From Ashinkailepas kermadecensis (taxonomy: Eukaryota; Arthropoda; Thecostraca; Neolepadidae): 64,000 nt of DNA. How positions within the stretch are numbered: position 1 is the first letter of the stretch; every line of letters starts with the position of its first letter. The translations under genes and the position numbers were made by a program. The notes below the pieces were generated by a model. The model saw only the letters and a program-made list of their open reading frames with translations, was not told where the DNA came from and made no database searches. This document shows positions 1 to 13,500 of this stretch, one piece after another. The stretch lies in assembly GCA_034440615.1 (NCBI GenBank), contig JAOTOM010002938.1, positions 1-64,000 on the forward strand, written 5' to 3'.

Positions 1-162
1 TCTCCAATTTCTCTCTCTCCAATCTCTCTCCCATCTTCTATCACCTATCTCGTACACCCCACGTGTAGGTGCGAAGCTGAGAATCTGGGAGAAAGCCTTC
101 GGCCTCGCACGCTTGCTTTCCAGCTGTACACCGCCGGCCTGACCTTTGACCTCTGTCGGCAG

Positions 163-321
163 ATCAGAGGCAGCTGGAGGTGGCGCGACAGGCGGGCAAC
201 CTGACAGAGACGCTCGTGCACCTGGGCCTGCACGACTGGCCGACTCTGGTGCACCATCACCTGGGGTACGCGCTGCTCGCCGGCGTCGGGGTCGTCGTGG
301 CCGTGCTCACACCTGTGGTCG
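163..321 (+). CDS. prom: Prominin exon 1 of window (TM1)
   Basis: Encodes the end of the N-terminal extracellular segment and TM1 ([19 protein letters not shown]), ending with one base of a Gly codon (phase 1). The donor is GTGAGT at 322. The start uses the AG at 161-162; an AG at 172-173 would start it at 174 in the same frame. A second copy of the last 34 exon bases plus donor lies 50 bases downstream (donor 372). Confidence 0.85.
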
Positions 322-806
322 GTGAGTGTTGTGGCCTTCGCGGTCGTCGTGACTGCTCACACCTGTGATCGGTGAGTGTGGAACGATCGGTTCACATATC
401 GCATCACTCACACTTACCTGTTGTTCGGGTGAATTGACACGTCACTGCCGCCTCGCTGGCGTAGTTGGTTAGAGCGCCGACCTGCATTGGTCTCTCGTGT
501 CCTGGCAAGACAGGTTCGGGTCGCTTCACGCGCTCACATTTAGCCCGCGGCTGGGAGGGTCAGTTGACAACTGTCCCGATAAGGCCAGAGACGAGCTACT
601 GGGCGGCTGTGTCGGTGCATTGACGGCACGTTAAACTCTCGGTCAAAATTCTGCCATTGAACTGGAATTCATGGATCAGGTGGTGGGGCCAGGGTCCACG
701 CAACAAGCTCTGCTTAGCAAAAGGACTCTGGTCCATAAGCCACCCCAGCAAGAATTCGTACCAAACTTCTTTTTGATATACGTATATATATATATATATA
801 TCTATA

Positions 807-863
<57 letters not shown>

Positions 864-1457
864 TATATAGATATATACATATATGCATACATGCGTATAT
901 ACATATATACATGAATGCATACATACATGAATGCATGCATGCATACATACATATATACATACATACACGCATTCATGCATATATGCATATATACATACAT
1001 ACATGCATACCTGCATACATGCAAATCTGCATACATGCAAACATGCATATATGCATATATGCATATATAAAAAGTAATCATATATATATATAAAAGAGTT
1101 ATTGCTGGGGTGGCTTTATGAACCAGGGTCCTATTGCTAAGCAGAGCTTGTTGCGTGAACCCTGGCCCCACCACCCGATCCATGAATTCCAGTTCAACAG
1201 CAGAATTTTGACCGAAAGTGTAACGTGTCGTCAATGCACCGACACGGTCGCCCGGTAACTCGTCCCCGGCCTTATCGGGCCAGCTGCCAACTGACCCTCT
1301 AGCCAACTGAGTTACCGGGGCGGCTACACATGCATGCATACATACATCATACATACATCATACATACATACATACATACATACATGCATGCATGCATACA
1401 TACATCATACATACATCATACATACATCATACATACATACATACATACATACATACA

Positions 1458-1526
<69 letters not shown>

Positions 1527-4500
1527 ATGTGTGTGTGTATATATTAGCCCCCTTCAAATTTTATGAAGTATTTGGAAGACCAGCTCCCCTGGTGTTTTCC
1601 CATTGCTGGGTGGCCCAATAGGAAGCATGCAAAATTTCAGCTTCCTAGCTCAATGTTTGCGTCTGCCTCAAGGGCTCCAAAGTTTGCCCCATAGAGTATA
1701 ATGGAGACTTCAACGCCGGTGTTAGTCGCATTATGCTAACATCGTCACAGCGCCGTTTCTTGTTACAATATCGCCGCGAATAACCACGATTCAACTGCTG
1801 TGTCCTGAAGAAAGTGGACTAAGCTTACTGTTCCCTTCTCCCCCTCACCTCCCACCCCTCCCCTTACCTCCCACCCCCTCCCTTACCCCCTCCCTTACCC
1901 CCACTCACCCAACACCATAGCCAAAGGCACCCTACGTTCCCGTGGTGTCAGATGTAAACGGTTCGTCTATGTTTCGAAATCGGTTAAGAGTTGCAAACTT
2001 AAACACGCGTGTTCTGGTTGAGTTGTATTAATACAAACATTAAGTATGCGTGAAAAAAGGCTCCGGTTTCATTAAACCACTCAGTAATATCGCTTTGCTC
2101 AGTAATAGCCTGAGCATATGAAAAGAACACGGTTTCCCACATGTAGCAGGAAGTAATACAGACAGGTGCTGGAGATGATACCTTCCAAAGTCGCTACCTA
2201 AATTGTATAATATCGAGGGTCACAGCATATCTTCGGCTCACGCAACTTCATATCACGGTCACAACACATATGCAGACCCAAAGCCTCAGATCAGTCTTAG
2301 CTCAGCGAATTTTTGGCGAGACACGTGACATTTACAGATATCAGCGACATATTGCACAAACATGAGACATGAGTTCACATGTTACACGGCTCCAGGTAAG
2401 CTCCTAACGAGTTTTCTTCAGAGTCGCCTTCCGGTTATCAGGATAAAGCTTCCGATGAGCTTCCACCACCTGAAGAAGGTCTTGCCTTGCTTCATCATCC
2501 TTCGTTAGATGACATATGTAATCAGATATCAACCTGATTCCACGCTCCGCGGTGTCGTTCGTGACCCGCAGAGTAGTGACGAACGACACAAAATGCCGGT
2601 AGTCAGCGTCGTCATCCCATGGTGGGGACTTCTTCAGCAAGGTGGTGCCGATGCCGAGACTGTGGAAGATTGAGACGGACCTGGGCCCGATGAACTTAGT
2701 CAGACTCAGCGTCTCCACCTGAGCTACGTCACTCGGCAGGACGGGGAGTTCAGGCTTCCCCAAACTGAGAGTCTGTCCTCGGTCGGCGCTGCAGATGCTG
2801 CTTGCCAGAAGATGCTTGGTCTCATCATCAACTTTAGCGCTAGCCAGCACCATAGGCACCAGCTCCTCCGTGAGATACCAGCTGTGTCTCCTCATTACAG
2901 CCATCGCCACCTGCGCAATATCCGGATCGATGCTGTAGAACTTGGAGAGGTTCTTGTATTGATCAACGTCGTTTACCGCTGCATCCTCAGCCACGGTACT
3001 GGTAAGCCACTCCCGGACGTAGTACAGGGTCACGTAGACGGTGAAGCGCCTCAGCTTCTCGGAGAGATCTTCCGTGATGACGCCCAGGTTGAGGAGCTGT
3101 GATCGGAACATGAACATTTTGATACCGTACAGCACGTTTGCCATCCACCGTGCCTTGTGGCACGCTCCAGGCTTCGAAAAGGCAGCTTCGTGACTTGCGC
3201 TTCCTTCGAGCACCTTGATGGTCAGATCTGCACACTCCCTGTAGTCTGCCCGCAGATTTGATGAGGCCCCAGACGAGGCTCCAGTGATGTCCTCAAGATC
3301 TCGAAGCACATCTTCTCTTTGGTCCTGCAAGAGCTCTTCCTTTAGCTGAAGAGTCTCATATTCCTCCTTGTTTATGTTCGACCAAACAGATTGAAAGTCC
3401 TTGAACAGGGTCGTCTCTGGCGAATGATCGGATCCAAACAGATGTGTCCACACTGCTTTAGCTGAGAGTTCTTGGATGTGATGGCGACAGGCCAGATACA
3501 ACAGCTTCTTCCCGAGTTTCTGCTCCAGCCTGATCGCTGCCCCTCTTTTGCAGCCAGTATTGGATGCCGTTGTGTCAAAGGACATAGCGCGAACTGTTTC
3601 TTCTAGACTCCATTCTTGAATGCATTTGAACACCTCAGCGGCTTGGACTTCTCCAGTGCTATTTCCTATCTTTCTCGCTGATAAAAGCTTTCCTTGAACG
3701 CACTGCTCCGTATTTCCCGATACCATGACTGCCAATCTCTCGGATTTCCCTCCACCATGTTCATCCAGCAGCTTGCCGTCCCAATGGACAACTGTGTCTG
3801 CCGGAGGCGTAAACCCCTGCTTGATCTGGTCTGAGAGGACCTTCCGGCTTGCGCTCCGATGACGCCTGATGGTGGATGCACTGATGCTAACCTCGTCCAG
3901 GTCGCCGCCACCCGACTTCACTACGGAAGCGAGTACATGTGAAGCGGCTTCACTGCTTATGTTACACCGATCCAATGTGGCTGTCACGCCGCTTCCTGTG
4001 ATGTTTCGCGGAACTGTGAGTGTGAGTGTGTCGCTACGTGCCGTTTCAGTCGGGGCTGTGTAATCAGGATCTTCTTTCGTGTCCGTGTCCTCCTGGTCTG
4101 TGTCGTCTTCTGACTCTGTGAGTAGCATTTGTGATTCACTTTCAGTGCTGCAACACATCATGGATGATGATGTTGCACATGGTGGATCGTGTCGCTTCAT
4201 TTTTCTTTGTGATTTCCGCATGTATTGACGATCAGACGATCCGATATGCAACTTTCGTCCCCTTCTTTGGTCATGCAAAAACGATATGTCGGATTTTTGT
4301 CCTTTTCACTTCTGAGACGGTCTGCCGGATCTCTTTCTCCGCGGCCACTTTTGACATATCGCATAAAGCGTCGAGCTCTTTTTCAAAATGCTGTCTCTTT
4401 CTCCTCTCTGTGGCTGAGTCTCTCTTCCTGTTCTTCTCGAGATTTCTCCATTTTTTATATAACCCCGAAATCTTCTCTGCGGCCTTATCTTCGCGAATAG

Positions 4501-7500
4501 TTGTCAGAGGCACCGCGTGGTAGAGGCCGAGTACTTCGGAGGCCACTGCAGTGGCTAGTTCTAGTATCCGTATTTTGCATTGTTTCCTCGTGGAAGTAGA
4601 ATAGTCTCTGCAGACATTGCCTATTTGTAGGAAGCTGAGAGCATGGAAGCTTGTCGGTGGTCCTCCCGATCATCCACACCCCTTTCCTGCTCCGGGATCG
4701 CTGAGAGCGAGCAGCCGGCTTCCTCGGTTTGGGTGGCTCATGCCGCGTTTCTTTGCCACCCCTTGTAGTTGGCATCGTGATACTTGTCGAAGTGAATTTC
4801 TTAACTTCTCGTCTTGTTTGAAACTATGAACGTTTAGAACTAAAACTATAAGTTTCGATCAACATTTACCTTGAAACAGAAGGAGGGGGTGTTTAATGAG
4901 CATTGTAGGAAATTCATCAAAAAATAGGTACACTTCAAAACATGCGAAAACCGGGAGGGGAGGATGCGTGTGGGCGGGAGGAGGCGTGGGAGGTAAAGGG
5001 GTGGGAGGTGAGGGCGAGGGGGTAAAGGTAAGTTTAGTCCACTCTCTTCCAGACACAGCAGTTGAATCGTGGTTATTCGCGACGATATTGTAACAGGAAA
5101 CGGCACTGTGACGATGTTAGCATAATGCGACTAACACCGGCGTTGAAGTCTCCATTACACCCTATGGGGCAAACTTTGGAGCCCTTGAGGCAGACGCAAA
5201 CATTGAGCTAGGAAGCTGAAATTTTGCATGCTCCCTATTGGGCCACCCAGCAATGGGAAAACACCAGGGGAGCTGGTCTTCCAAATACTTCATAAAATTT
5301 GAAGGGGGCTAGTATATATATATATATATGACACTGGCCTTTAAGTTCGCCTCTGTTATCTGCCGCCCTGATGGCTAGCATCTCACTTCTTTGACTTACA
5401 TCTGAAATTGCAATGTCCTTCGAATTTGGTGGTGATAATTTCGTTATTATTGACCTAAGCACGACGTGTGGTGACTACACCCATTATCTGCCAGCATCAC
5501 TGTCATACAGCATCACAGACATACATACATACATACATACATACATACATACATACATACCTACATACATACACACATACATGCATACATACATACACAC
5601 ACACACACATACATGCATACATACATACACACACATGCATACATGCATACATATATACACACATACATACATACATGCATACATACATACATACATGCAT
5701 ACACACATACATACATACATGCATACATACACACATACATACATGCATACAGACATACATGCATACATACATACATACATACATACAGACATACATGCAT
5801 ACATACGCATGCATGCATACAGACATACATACATACATGCATACATACATACATACATACATGTATACAGTGACCGGTGCTGTTGGTTGCCATCCTCTGC
5901 TGGCTCCACCGCGTTCACCTTCGTGTGACCTTCGTGTGACCTGCGCCCTCAGGCCTGATCATCTGCTGTTGCCGGTGCGCTGGCAAGTGCGGCGGCAAGG
6001 TGGAGTCGTACGACAAACGGCGAGACACGTGCAGACGCTGGGGAAACGGCCTGTGCCTCGGTCTGCTCGTCATCCTCGTGTTGTGAGTGCACTTTGTCTC
6101 AGTCCGTTGGTGGGCTCTGCATCAGGATATGTGGGCTGCATGTCAGAGCATGTGTGTGAGTTCTGTCCCAGGGTGTGTGTGTGTGGGAGGGGGGGGGGGC
6201 TCTGTGTCAGGGTGTGTGGGCTCTGTGCCAGGGTGTGTGTGTGTGTGTGCATTATGCCAGGATGTGTGTGGGCTCTTTGCCAGGTGTGTGCGTGGGGGGC
6301 GGGGGCTCTGTTCCAGGGTGTGTGTGGGCTCTGTGCCAGGAGGTGTGTGCATGGGGGGCTCTGTTCCTGGGTGTGTGTGGGCTTTGTGCCAGTATGTGGG
6401 AGCTCTGTGTCAGGGTGTGTGTGGGCTTTCTGCCAGTATGTGGGGGCTCTGTGTCAGGATGTGTGTGGGCTTTGTGCCAGTATGTGGGGCTCTGTGTCAG
6501 GATGTGTGTGGGCTTTGTGCCAGGGCGCGAAGTGACCCAAGTAATCGGGGCGCCCTAAAGTGCCAACCCACCGCCACCATCACCTACACTGTGTCACGAT
6601 CTGCAACAGAGACGGCGCATGCGTATTGACCGCCATGGTCGGGTGGGAACGAGGGGGGGGGGGGTGCGCTCTTAGCGAACCTCGTCGCGTGTTCGGAGGG
6701 ATCGAGACCCCGCCGTTATGTTGTAGACTTCAAATATAATTACAACATCTTGTTGTATCAGCATCCCTTGCACCATTCTTTATTCTTCAACTCCTTTATT
6801 GTCTTCTTAATGGCAAACGCCGTTGTCCAGCTTGCTTGAACTTGAACCACTTTTAAAAAAGAAACACCCGAAGAGTCCCTTCCTCGTCGGACGTCCCCAC
6901 GCACCGAAAAAGCGAGACATACCACCTACGGTGACACCTCGACTGCGCACCCCTACACCGACCGTCCTCCCCCGTACCACACCACCGAGTGTACGCCTGT
7001 ACACCTTGACTGCGCGCTCCTACACCGACCGTCTCTCCCTGTGCCACACCACCGAGTGTACGCCTGTACACCTTGACTGCGCGCCTTCTTTACCGCCCGT
7101 CTCTCCCTATGCCACACCACCGAGTGTGCCCCTGTACACCTTCGACACACGTGTGACGACCTGTGTCGCTAGGCTCGGAGCCGTGGCCTCGTTCGTGGCG
7201 AACGCGTCGGTCGAGAGTGGCGTGACGGAGGTGTCACCGCGGCTGCACGTGGCCGTCGACGACTCTCAGCTGTACGTGCTCAACACCAAACTGGTACGTA
7301 GTCGGTCGGCAGTGGTCGGCGTCTGGGTGGCTCTTGTGCGTGATGTGATGTGTGGTTCGGACTGGAATTTTTATCGGCATTTGATCATTTGATTCTGGTT
7401 TCGAATGTGATTTCCAGTGTCCAGAATGATTTTTTTTTGGTTTGGTTTAGGATGAGTATTTGTTGTCGTGTTTCTGTGCTTTTATTCCAGATTTAGGTCA

Positions 7501-10500
7501 CAATTTGGCGCAGCTGTGTGGTGTGAGCCAGTGAGAGGTCTCGGGCGGGATTTCAGGGGGGGGTGGGGAATTACACTGTGTGGGCACTCTATATGAGTAT
7601 GGGGGATGAACTGTGTTAGTGAGTTTAAAAAAGGCATCGGCGATCATAGTCAATAACGTACCTCATCTATATTCAGAGACAGGCGAACCGCGGCTGGGGA
7701 AGGCGGGGAAGGAAGGGAAGGGGAGCAGGGAAGCAGCTGCCCAATTAACCGGCCGTCGTGTGGAAGGTGATATGACTTCCCTAAAGTGTTTCCTAAGTGA
7801 AGACAAACCGCGGCGTGTATCGGCGCAAACGTTAGCATGACTGCAGCGAATTGATCAGCCGATCACTTGGTAATATGTCGTCTTGATATCATCAAAGGCT
7901 ACCTAACCAGACGAGATCAAAATGAGCTCATTCGTTCCGAAAAGTGTCTCTTTGAGAACAGCATTCAAGTTACCGCCAAAAATTGGATTTCTTTAGATGC
8001 ACCGAATGCTCATATATGGATGTATTTGTAGTTGACTAAAGGACTTTTTAATGGCACCTGAGATGAAGTCATGAGGTAAGGTCAAGGTCATAACCTCAAA
8101 TTTACAATTTGTTTTAAGATATTCGACCTAAGTATCCAAACCCACCAAACATTGACTACAATACAACAGCAGTACAATACAATGCGGATAGACAACAATT
8201 CCCCTTCCAGTGTGCAACGTTTCAGGTCAATGTTAGCTCAGGTCATGAACATATGGCCGAATCAGTTGTGCCGGAGTATTCACTCCAAGGGGCATATGCG
8301 ATTCAAGGATGATATATGTCTTACTGAATGCTGTTCTTCGGACCCAAATGGTGCAAAATATTTTTTTAGGCGATGGCCGGCCGTATGGTTCCACGGTTTT
8401 AACTTCTTCAACGTGTCTAATGTCCCGGACCTGAGCTGACCTCGAGTGACCATGGTTGACCTTTTTGCACCACAGAAGTTGAATCATTTGATATTTGTTG
8501 CGATTTAGTTGAGTTCAGCGCGCCAATTTACCCTTGTGCTCACAAGGCAAGCGGCGGGACACCGTTCGTGACTGTACCTGACAGGCAGCACTAGGAGACG
8601 GTGCGCAGTTGTATCAACTTCAGTGGATCACACGTGCTCACATGCTCGCAGACTCACTGCTCACTGCTGATTGTCTAACGATACCGAGTACAATAACCAG
8701 CTGATGACGCTATGCCCCACAAAATCACATGTTCACAGACTAACTGCTGGTTGTCTAACGATACCGAGTACAATAACCAGCTGATGACGCTATGCCCCAC
8801 AGACTCACATGTTCACAGACTCACTGCTGATTGTCTAACGATACCGAGTACAATAACCAGCTGATGACGCTCTGCTCCACAGGAGGTCAACCATCTGCTG
8901 AAGACCAACTTCATGGAGCTGTCCGAGTCGTTGGACGCGTCGCTCGAGCGTGAGTCGGCCAACAGCCGGGGCTCTCTTGTTCTCGGCATCTATACATAAA
9001 TATTCCGAGTGGAGTTGCACATCGGCTGCGTAGGCTAAGTACAATTTTCTACATAGCTGCCTTGCTCATATATTTCACACTCCCATTAAGGATCCCTAGC
9101 ATCCTAATTGTCATGTTCCTAGGTGAACTACATTGTTTTTCTTCTGTAAGGTCACTTGAGAGTGACACGCCTCAATCTGTTTCATCTTCAATGGCCTCCA
9201 GTTATCTACCTCCCATTGTATATCGAAAAGCATGGGTGTTGTTTAAAGTTGCCCCCCTCCATGTTAGCTTCCCCCAATAATTTCAACTTTTAACATGGGA
9301 CCCTATATAGCGTGCCCCCAATGCATTTGGGTTCGCCCATTGCCCACATGTGTTGTGCCCCCCCCCCCCCCCCCACCAATATTTTTTAGAAATCAATGCC
9401 CCGGTCTAAAGTTACTAACTCCAAATCCACATATATGACCTTACACTTATCATAGTTGAAAGACATCTGTTATTGATCAACCCGCTTTTTGGGTCCTCCA
9501 AATCCAGCTGAATATTGTTAGATGCGTCACTTATGTTAGCCTTCCTACCAGTTTGATAGCATCGACAAATTTGATCACCCTATTCCTCACCACTACCTCA
9601 TGTTGTTCACAAATATGATAAAGAGAAGTGGATCTACCACGGAGCCCTGTTGCATTTCACCCAGAACATCTTTCCACTCAGATTTGCATGTATGTATATA
9701 TGTTCGTATGTATGTGTGTATATGCATGTATGTATGTACATATATATGCATGTATGCATGTTTGGATGTAGGCATGAACGGATATACAATAAGCTCTCTT
9801 CTATTACATCACTGTTTTCAGCCATGTTGCAGTTCGACATCAGACTAACTGACAGATTTGAAGGGACCAAAATAAACTGGCCCAGGCATAGCCAGACAGA
9901 ATACACCCGTGCGCTGCCTCTCCCCGCAGCACATCTCGGCCAGGAAATTAATGTTTTCCAGGAAAAGTGGCAACAACTTTGGGACTCAACTGGTCAAAAC
10001 AAACTGAGAACCATCAAGCCAAATCTAGGGCGCTGGGAGTCATCATTCGGAGTATCACGAAAGGAGGAAGTGGTGCTCGCCAGGATACGAATAGGACACA
10101 CCTATGCCACCCACGGCTACCTGCTGCGGAATCAGGACTGGCCGATGTGTACCCGTTGTGATACCCCACTGACAGTCCGACACGTTCTCCTGGTGTGCCC
10201 TCGTTTCTCAGCCCAACGAAGACGATACTTTGGAAGAGAAGTGTCCACGCTGACGATGGCAAATCTTCTAGGTGATGGGTCACGTATGGTTCATAATGGA
10301 CAACTATTCCAGTTTTTCTCGCAAATACGATTTGCAGTCATCTATCCAGGGAGGTAAAGATATTGCATTGGTTTGGGCATGGTGAATACTCCTTAAACGT
10401 GAAAGTAAACCTGGCCGGAACCTGAAACCCAGGTAGAAAAGAACACTGTTATGAGCGCTGATATGATCAACATGGTCGATGCGCCCTCAAGCCCAAATAA

Positions 10501-13500
10501 CTAAGCTAAACATAGCCAGACAGGGTTAGGATATCCTTGACTTCTGAGGTGGTCATAGATAGGAAAACATGATACCAAAAACGTAACATGCCAACAAAAA
10601 CAAAAATAGGTTTTGGTGCCTGCACACTGACATGACAAACACTTCCATCTGTATCGCCATTGATAATTTTCAACGTAGTAGTTAGCGTTCAAATGAGTTC
10701 TGAAAATTAGTCTTTTTGTTCTGTATGTGCAAATACATCATGTCCTTTAAGTCTAATTGCATACAGACTATGCTTCCGCAGATAATGTAAATGCTTCTTT
10801 TTAGATGTATATGTACCCAACGAAAAGATGTGAATATAGTGGCGGGCCCACCAATCGCAATGGTAGATACCAAAAAAAACAATTGACGGGGCATATGAGT
10901 CCCCAGCCCGAAATTATGTGGGGGCCTAGGCACAATATCAAGCGTATGCAAGGGTAACGCCAGGTGTTGCATGTCTTCCTCCTTCCTCCTAGCTACTTCG
11001 GCATTTCCGTCACGCTATGACCGAACGTGACGATAATATTTTCCAACGGTATGAAAATTTAAAACTCCGGGAAACAAGTAACAAAACATTAGGCACTCCA
11101 GATACAAAACTTAAAAGAAAAACTCAACACTGCACGACCTCCTTGACCCATGGTCTGTCCTGGCCCCATGGCCCATGCTGACCAAACGACCTGCACGGAT
11201 CCATGCTCTATCTGTACCCATGAGCTGCACTTAATTGATGACCCGCCATCACCTGTGGTCTACCTCGGCCTCATTACCTCATGAGGTAATGAGGTGCCGC
11301 CATATCCCGCCTGGCCGCCATTACCCTGCCTGACCTTTGATCTCTCTACGGAGTGCGGTGTGAGTGTCACAATCCTGACTCCATGACCCTGTCTGACCTC
11401 TGACCTCGCGCCACAGAGTGCGGAGTGCGCGTCATCAGTCAGCTGGCCACAATCTCCGGAGCAGTCGCCGCGTATGACCTCACGGATATCACCAAACGCC
11501 TGGCAGATGTCAAAACGGATCTCTCGGTATGTAGTTGCACACATGCAACAGCATCGCTTCACCGAACAAGTCACAGCTCCGGCTGGCTTTTAGACAGTCT
11601 GTGAACCATTTTTCTCACTATTTGAGCCCGGTGTTTGACTATTTGAGCCCGTCCAATATATTGACAATGCGAGGCATATTTGAGAGGCCTGGTTTGTCAA
11701 TGCAGACTGGTGTTTTGGGTATCGGATCGTGTCGGCCTCCTTGCACAAAGTCGCTACATTTCCGCGCTCCGCGTGAGTCACAGGCCTTCCGCGTGAGTCG
11801 CGGCCTTCCGCGTGAGTCACAGGCCTTCCGCGTGAGTCGCAGGCCTTCCGCGTGAGTCGCAGGCCTTCCGCGTGAGTCACAGGCCTTTCGCGTGAGTCAC
11901 AGGCCTTCCGCGTGAGTCGCAGGCCTTCCGCGTGAGTCGCAGGCCTTCCGCGTGAGTCGCAGGCCTTCCGCGTGAGTCGCAGGCCTTCCGCGTGAGTCGC
12001 AGGCTCCGGTCGCAGGCCTTCCGCGTGAGTCACAGGCCTTCCGCGTGAGTCACAGGCCTTCCGCGTGAGTCACAGGCCTTCCGCGTGAGTCGCAGGCCTT
12101 CCGCGTGAGTCGCAGGCCTTCCGCGTGAGTCACAGGCCTTCCGCGTGAGTCACAGGCCTTCCGCGTGAGTCACAGGCCTTCCGCGTGAGTCGCAGGCCTT
12201 CCGCGTGAGTCACAGGCCTTCCGCGTGAGTCACAGGCCTTCCGCGTGAGTCACAGGCCTTCCGCGTGAGGCCTTCCGGTGACAGGCCTTCCGCGTGAGTA
12301 GGCCTTCGGTGCAGGCCTTCCGCGTGAGTCGCAGGCCTTCCGCGTGAGTCGCAGGCCTTCCGCGTGAGTCACAGGCCTTCCGCGTGAGTCGCAGGCCTTC
12401 CGCGTGAGTCACAGGCCTTCCGCGTGAGTCACAGGCCTTCCGCGTGAGTCACAGGCCTTCCGCGTGAGTCGCAGGCCTTCCGCGTGAGTCGCAGGCCTTC
12501 CGCGTGAGTCACAGGCCTTCCGCGTGAGTCACAGGCCTTCCGCGTGAGTCACAGGCCTTCCGCGTGAGTCACAGGCCTTCCGCGTGAGTCGCAGGCCTTC
12601 CGCGTGAGTCGCAGGCCTTCCGCGTGAGTCGCAGGCCTTCCGCGTGAGTCGCAGGCCTTCCGCGTGAGTCGCAGGCCTTCCGCGTGAGTCGTGAGTCGCA
12701 GGCCTTCCGCGTGAGTCGCAGGCCTTCCGCGTGAGTCGCAGGCCTTCCGCGTGAGTCGCAGGCCTTCCGCGTGAGTCACAGGCCTTCCGCGTGAGTCGCA
12801 GGCCTTCCGCGTGAGTCGCAGGCCTTCCGCGTGAGTCGCAGGCCTTCCGCGTGAGTCGCAGGCCTTCCGCGTGAGTCGCAGGCCTTCCGCGTGAGTCGCA
12901 GGCCTTCCGCGTGAGTCACAGGCCTTCCGCGTGAGTCGCAGGCCTTCCGCGTGAGTCGCAGGCCTTCCGCGTGAGTCACAGGCCTTCCGCGTGAGTCACA
13001 GGCCTTCCGCGTGAGTCACAGGCCTTCCGCGTGAGTCACAGGCCTTCCGCGTGAGTCGCAGGCCTTCCGCGTGAGTCGCAGGCCTTCCGCGTGAGTCGCA
13101 GGCCTTCCGCGTGAGTCGCAGGCCTTCCGCGTGAGTCGCAGGCCTTCCGCGTGAGTCGCAGGCCTTCCGCGTGAGTCGCAGGCCTTCCGCGTGAGTCGCA
13201 GGCCTTCCGCGTGAGTCGCAGGCCTTCCGCGTGAGTCGCAGGCCTTCCGCGTGAGTCACAGGCCTTCCGCGTGAGTCGCAGGCCTTCCGCGTGAGTCGCA
13301 GGCCTTCCGCGTGAGTCGCAGGCCTTCCGCGTGACGCCGCTGTTGTCCTCGCGCAACTGGTCGCTTGTGAAAACACTCTTCGGCTCTGGCGCCATTTCCA
13401 TACCCCAGGGTTGTCGCGTGGATCAGGGACGGACCCAGGATTTCGTTCAGGAGCATGGAGCTCTGGAGCTAATTCGTCATGGCAGGACCTCATAGGGGCA

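Larger units (their letters stand above)
1545..5311 (-). mobile_element. hAT-like DNA transposon, near complete, 3.77 kb
   Basis: Ends in long terminal inverted repeats (TAGCCCCCTTCAAATTTT at left, its complement at right) that match with few differences for roughly 340 bp (about 1545-1885 and 4975-5311). It is flanked on both sides by GTATATAT (1537-1544 and 5312-5319), an 8-bp target duplication as expected for hAT elements, though the site is microsatellite-like, which weakens this. It encodes one transposase-like protein on the - strand, antisense to prominin, inside prominin intron 1. Confidence 0.85.

Noticed and set aside
11771..13334. CRISPR-like array
   Set aside because: Head-to-tail 20-bp units with no unique spacers, in a eukaryotic intron.
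11590..13493. Repeated - strand frames [19 protein letters not shown]
   Set aside because: Generated by the 20-bp minisatellite read in turn through all frames.
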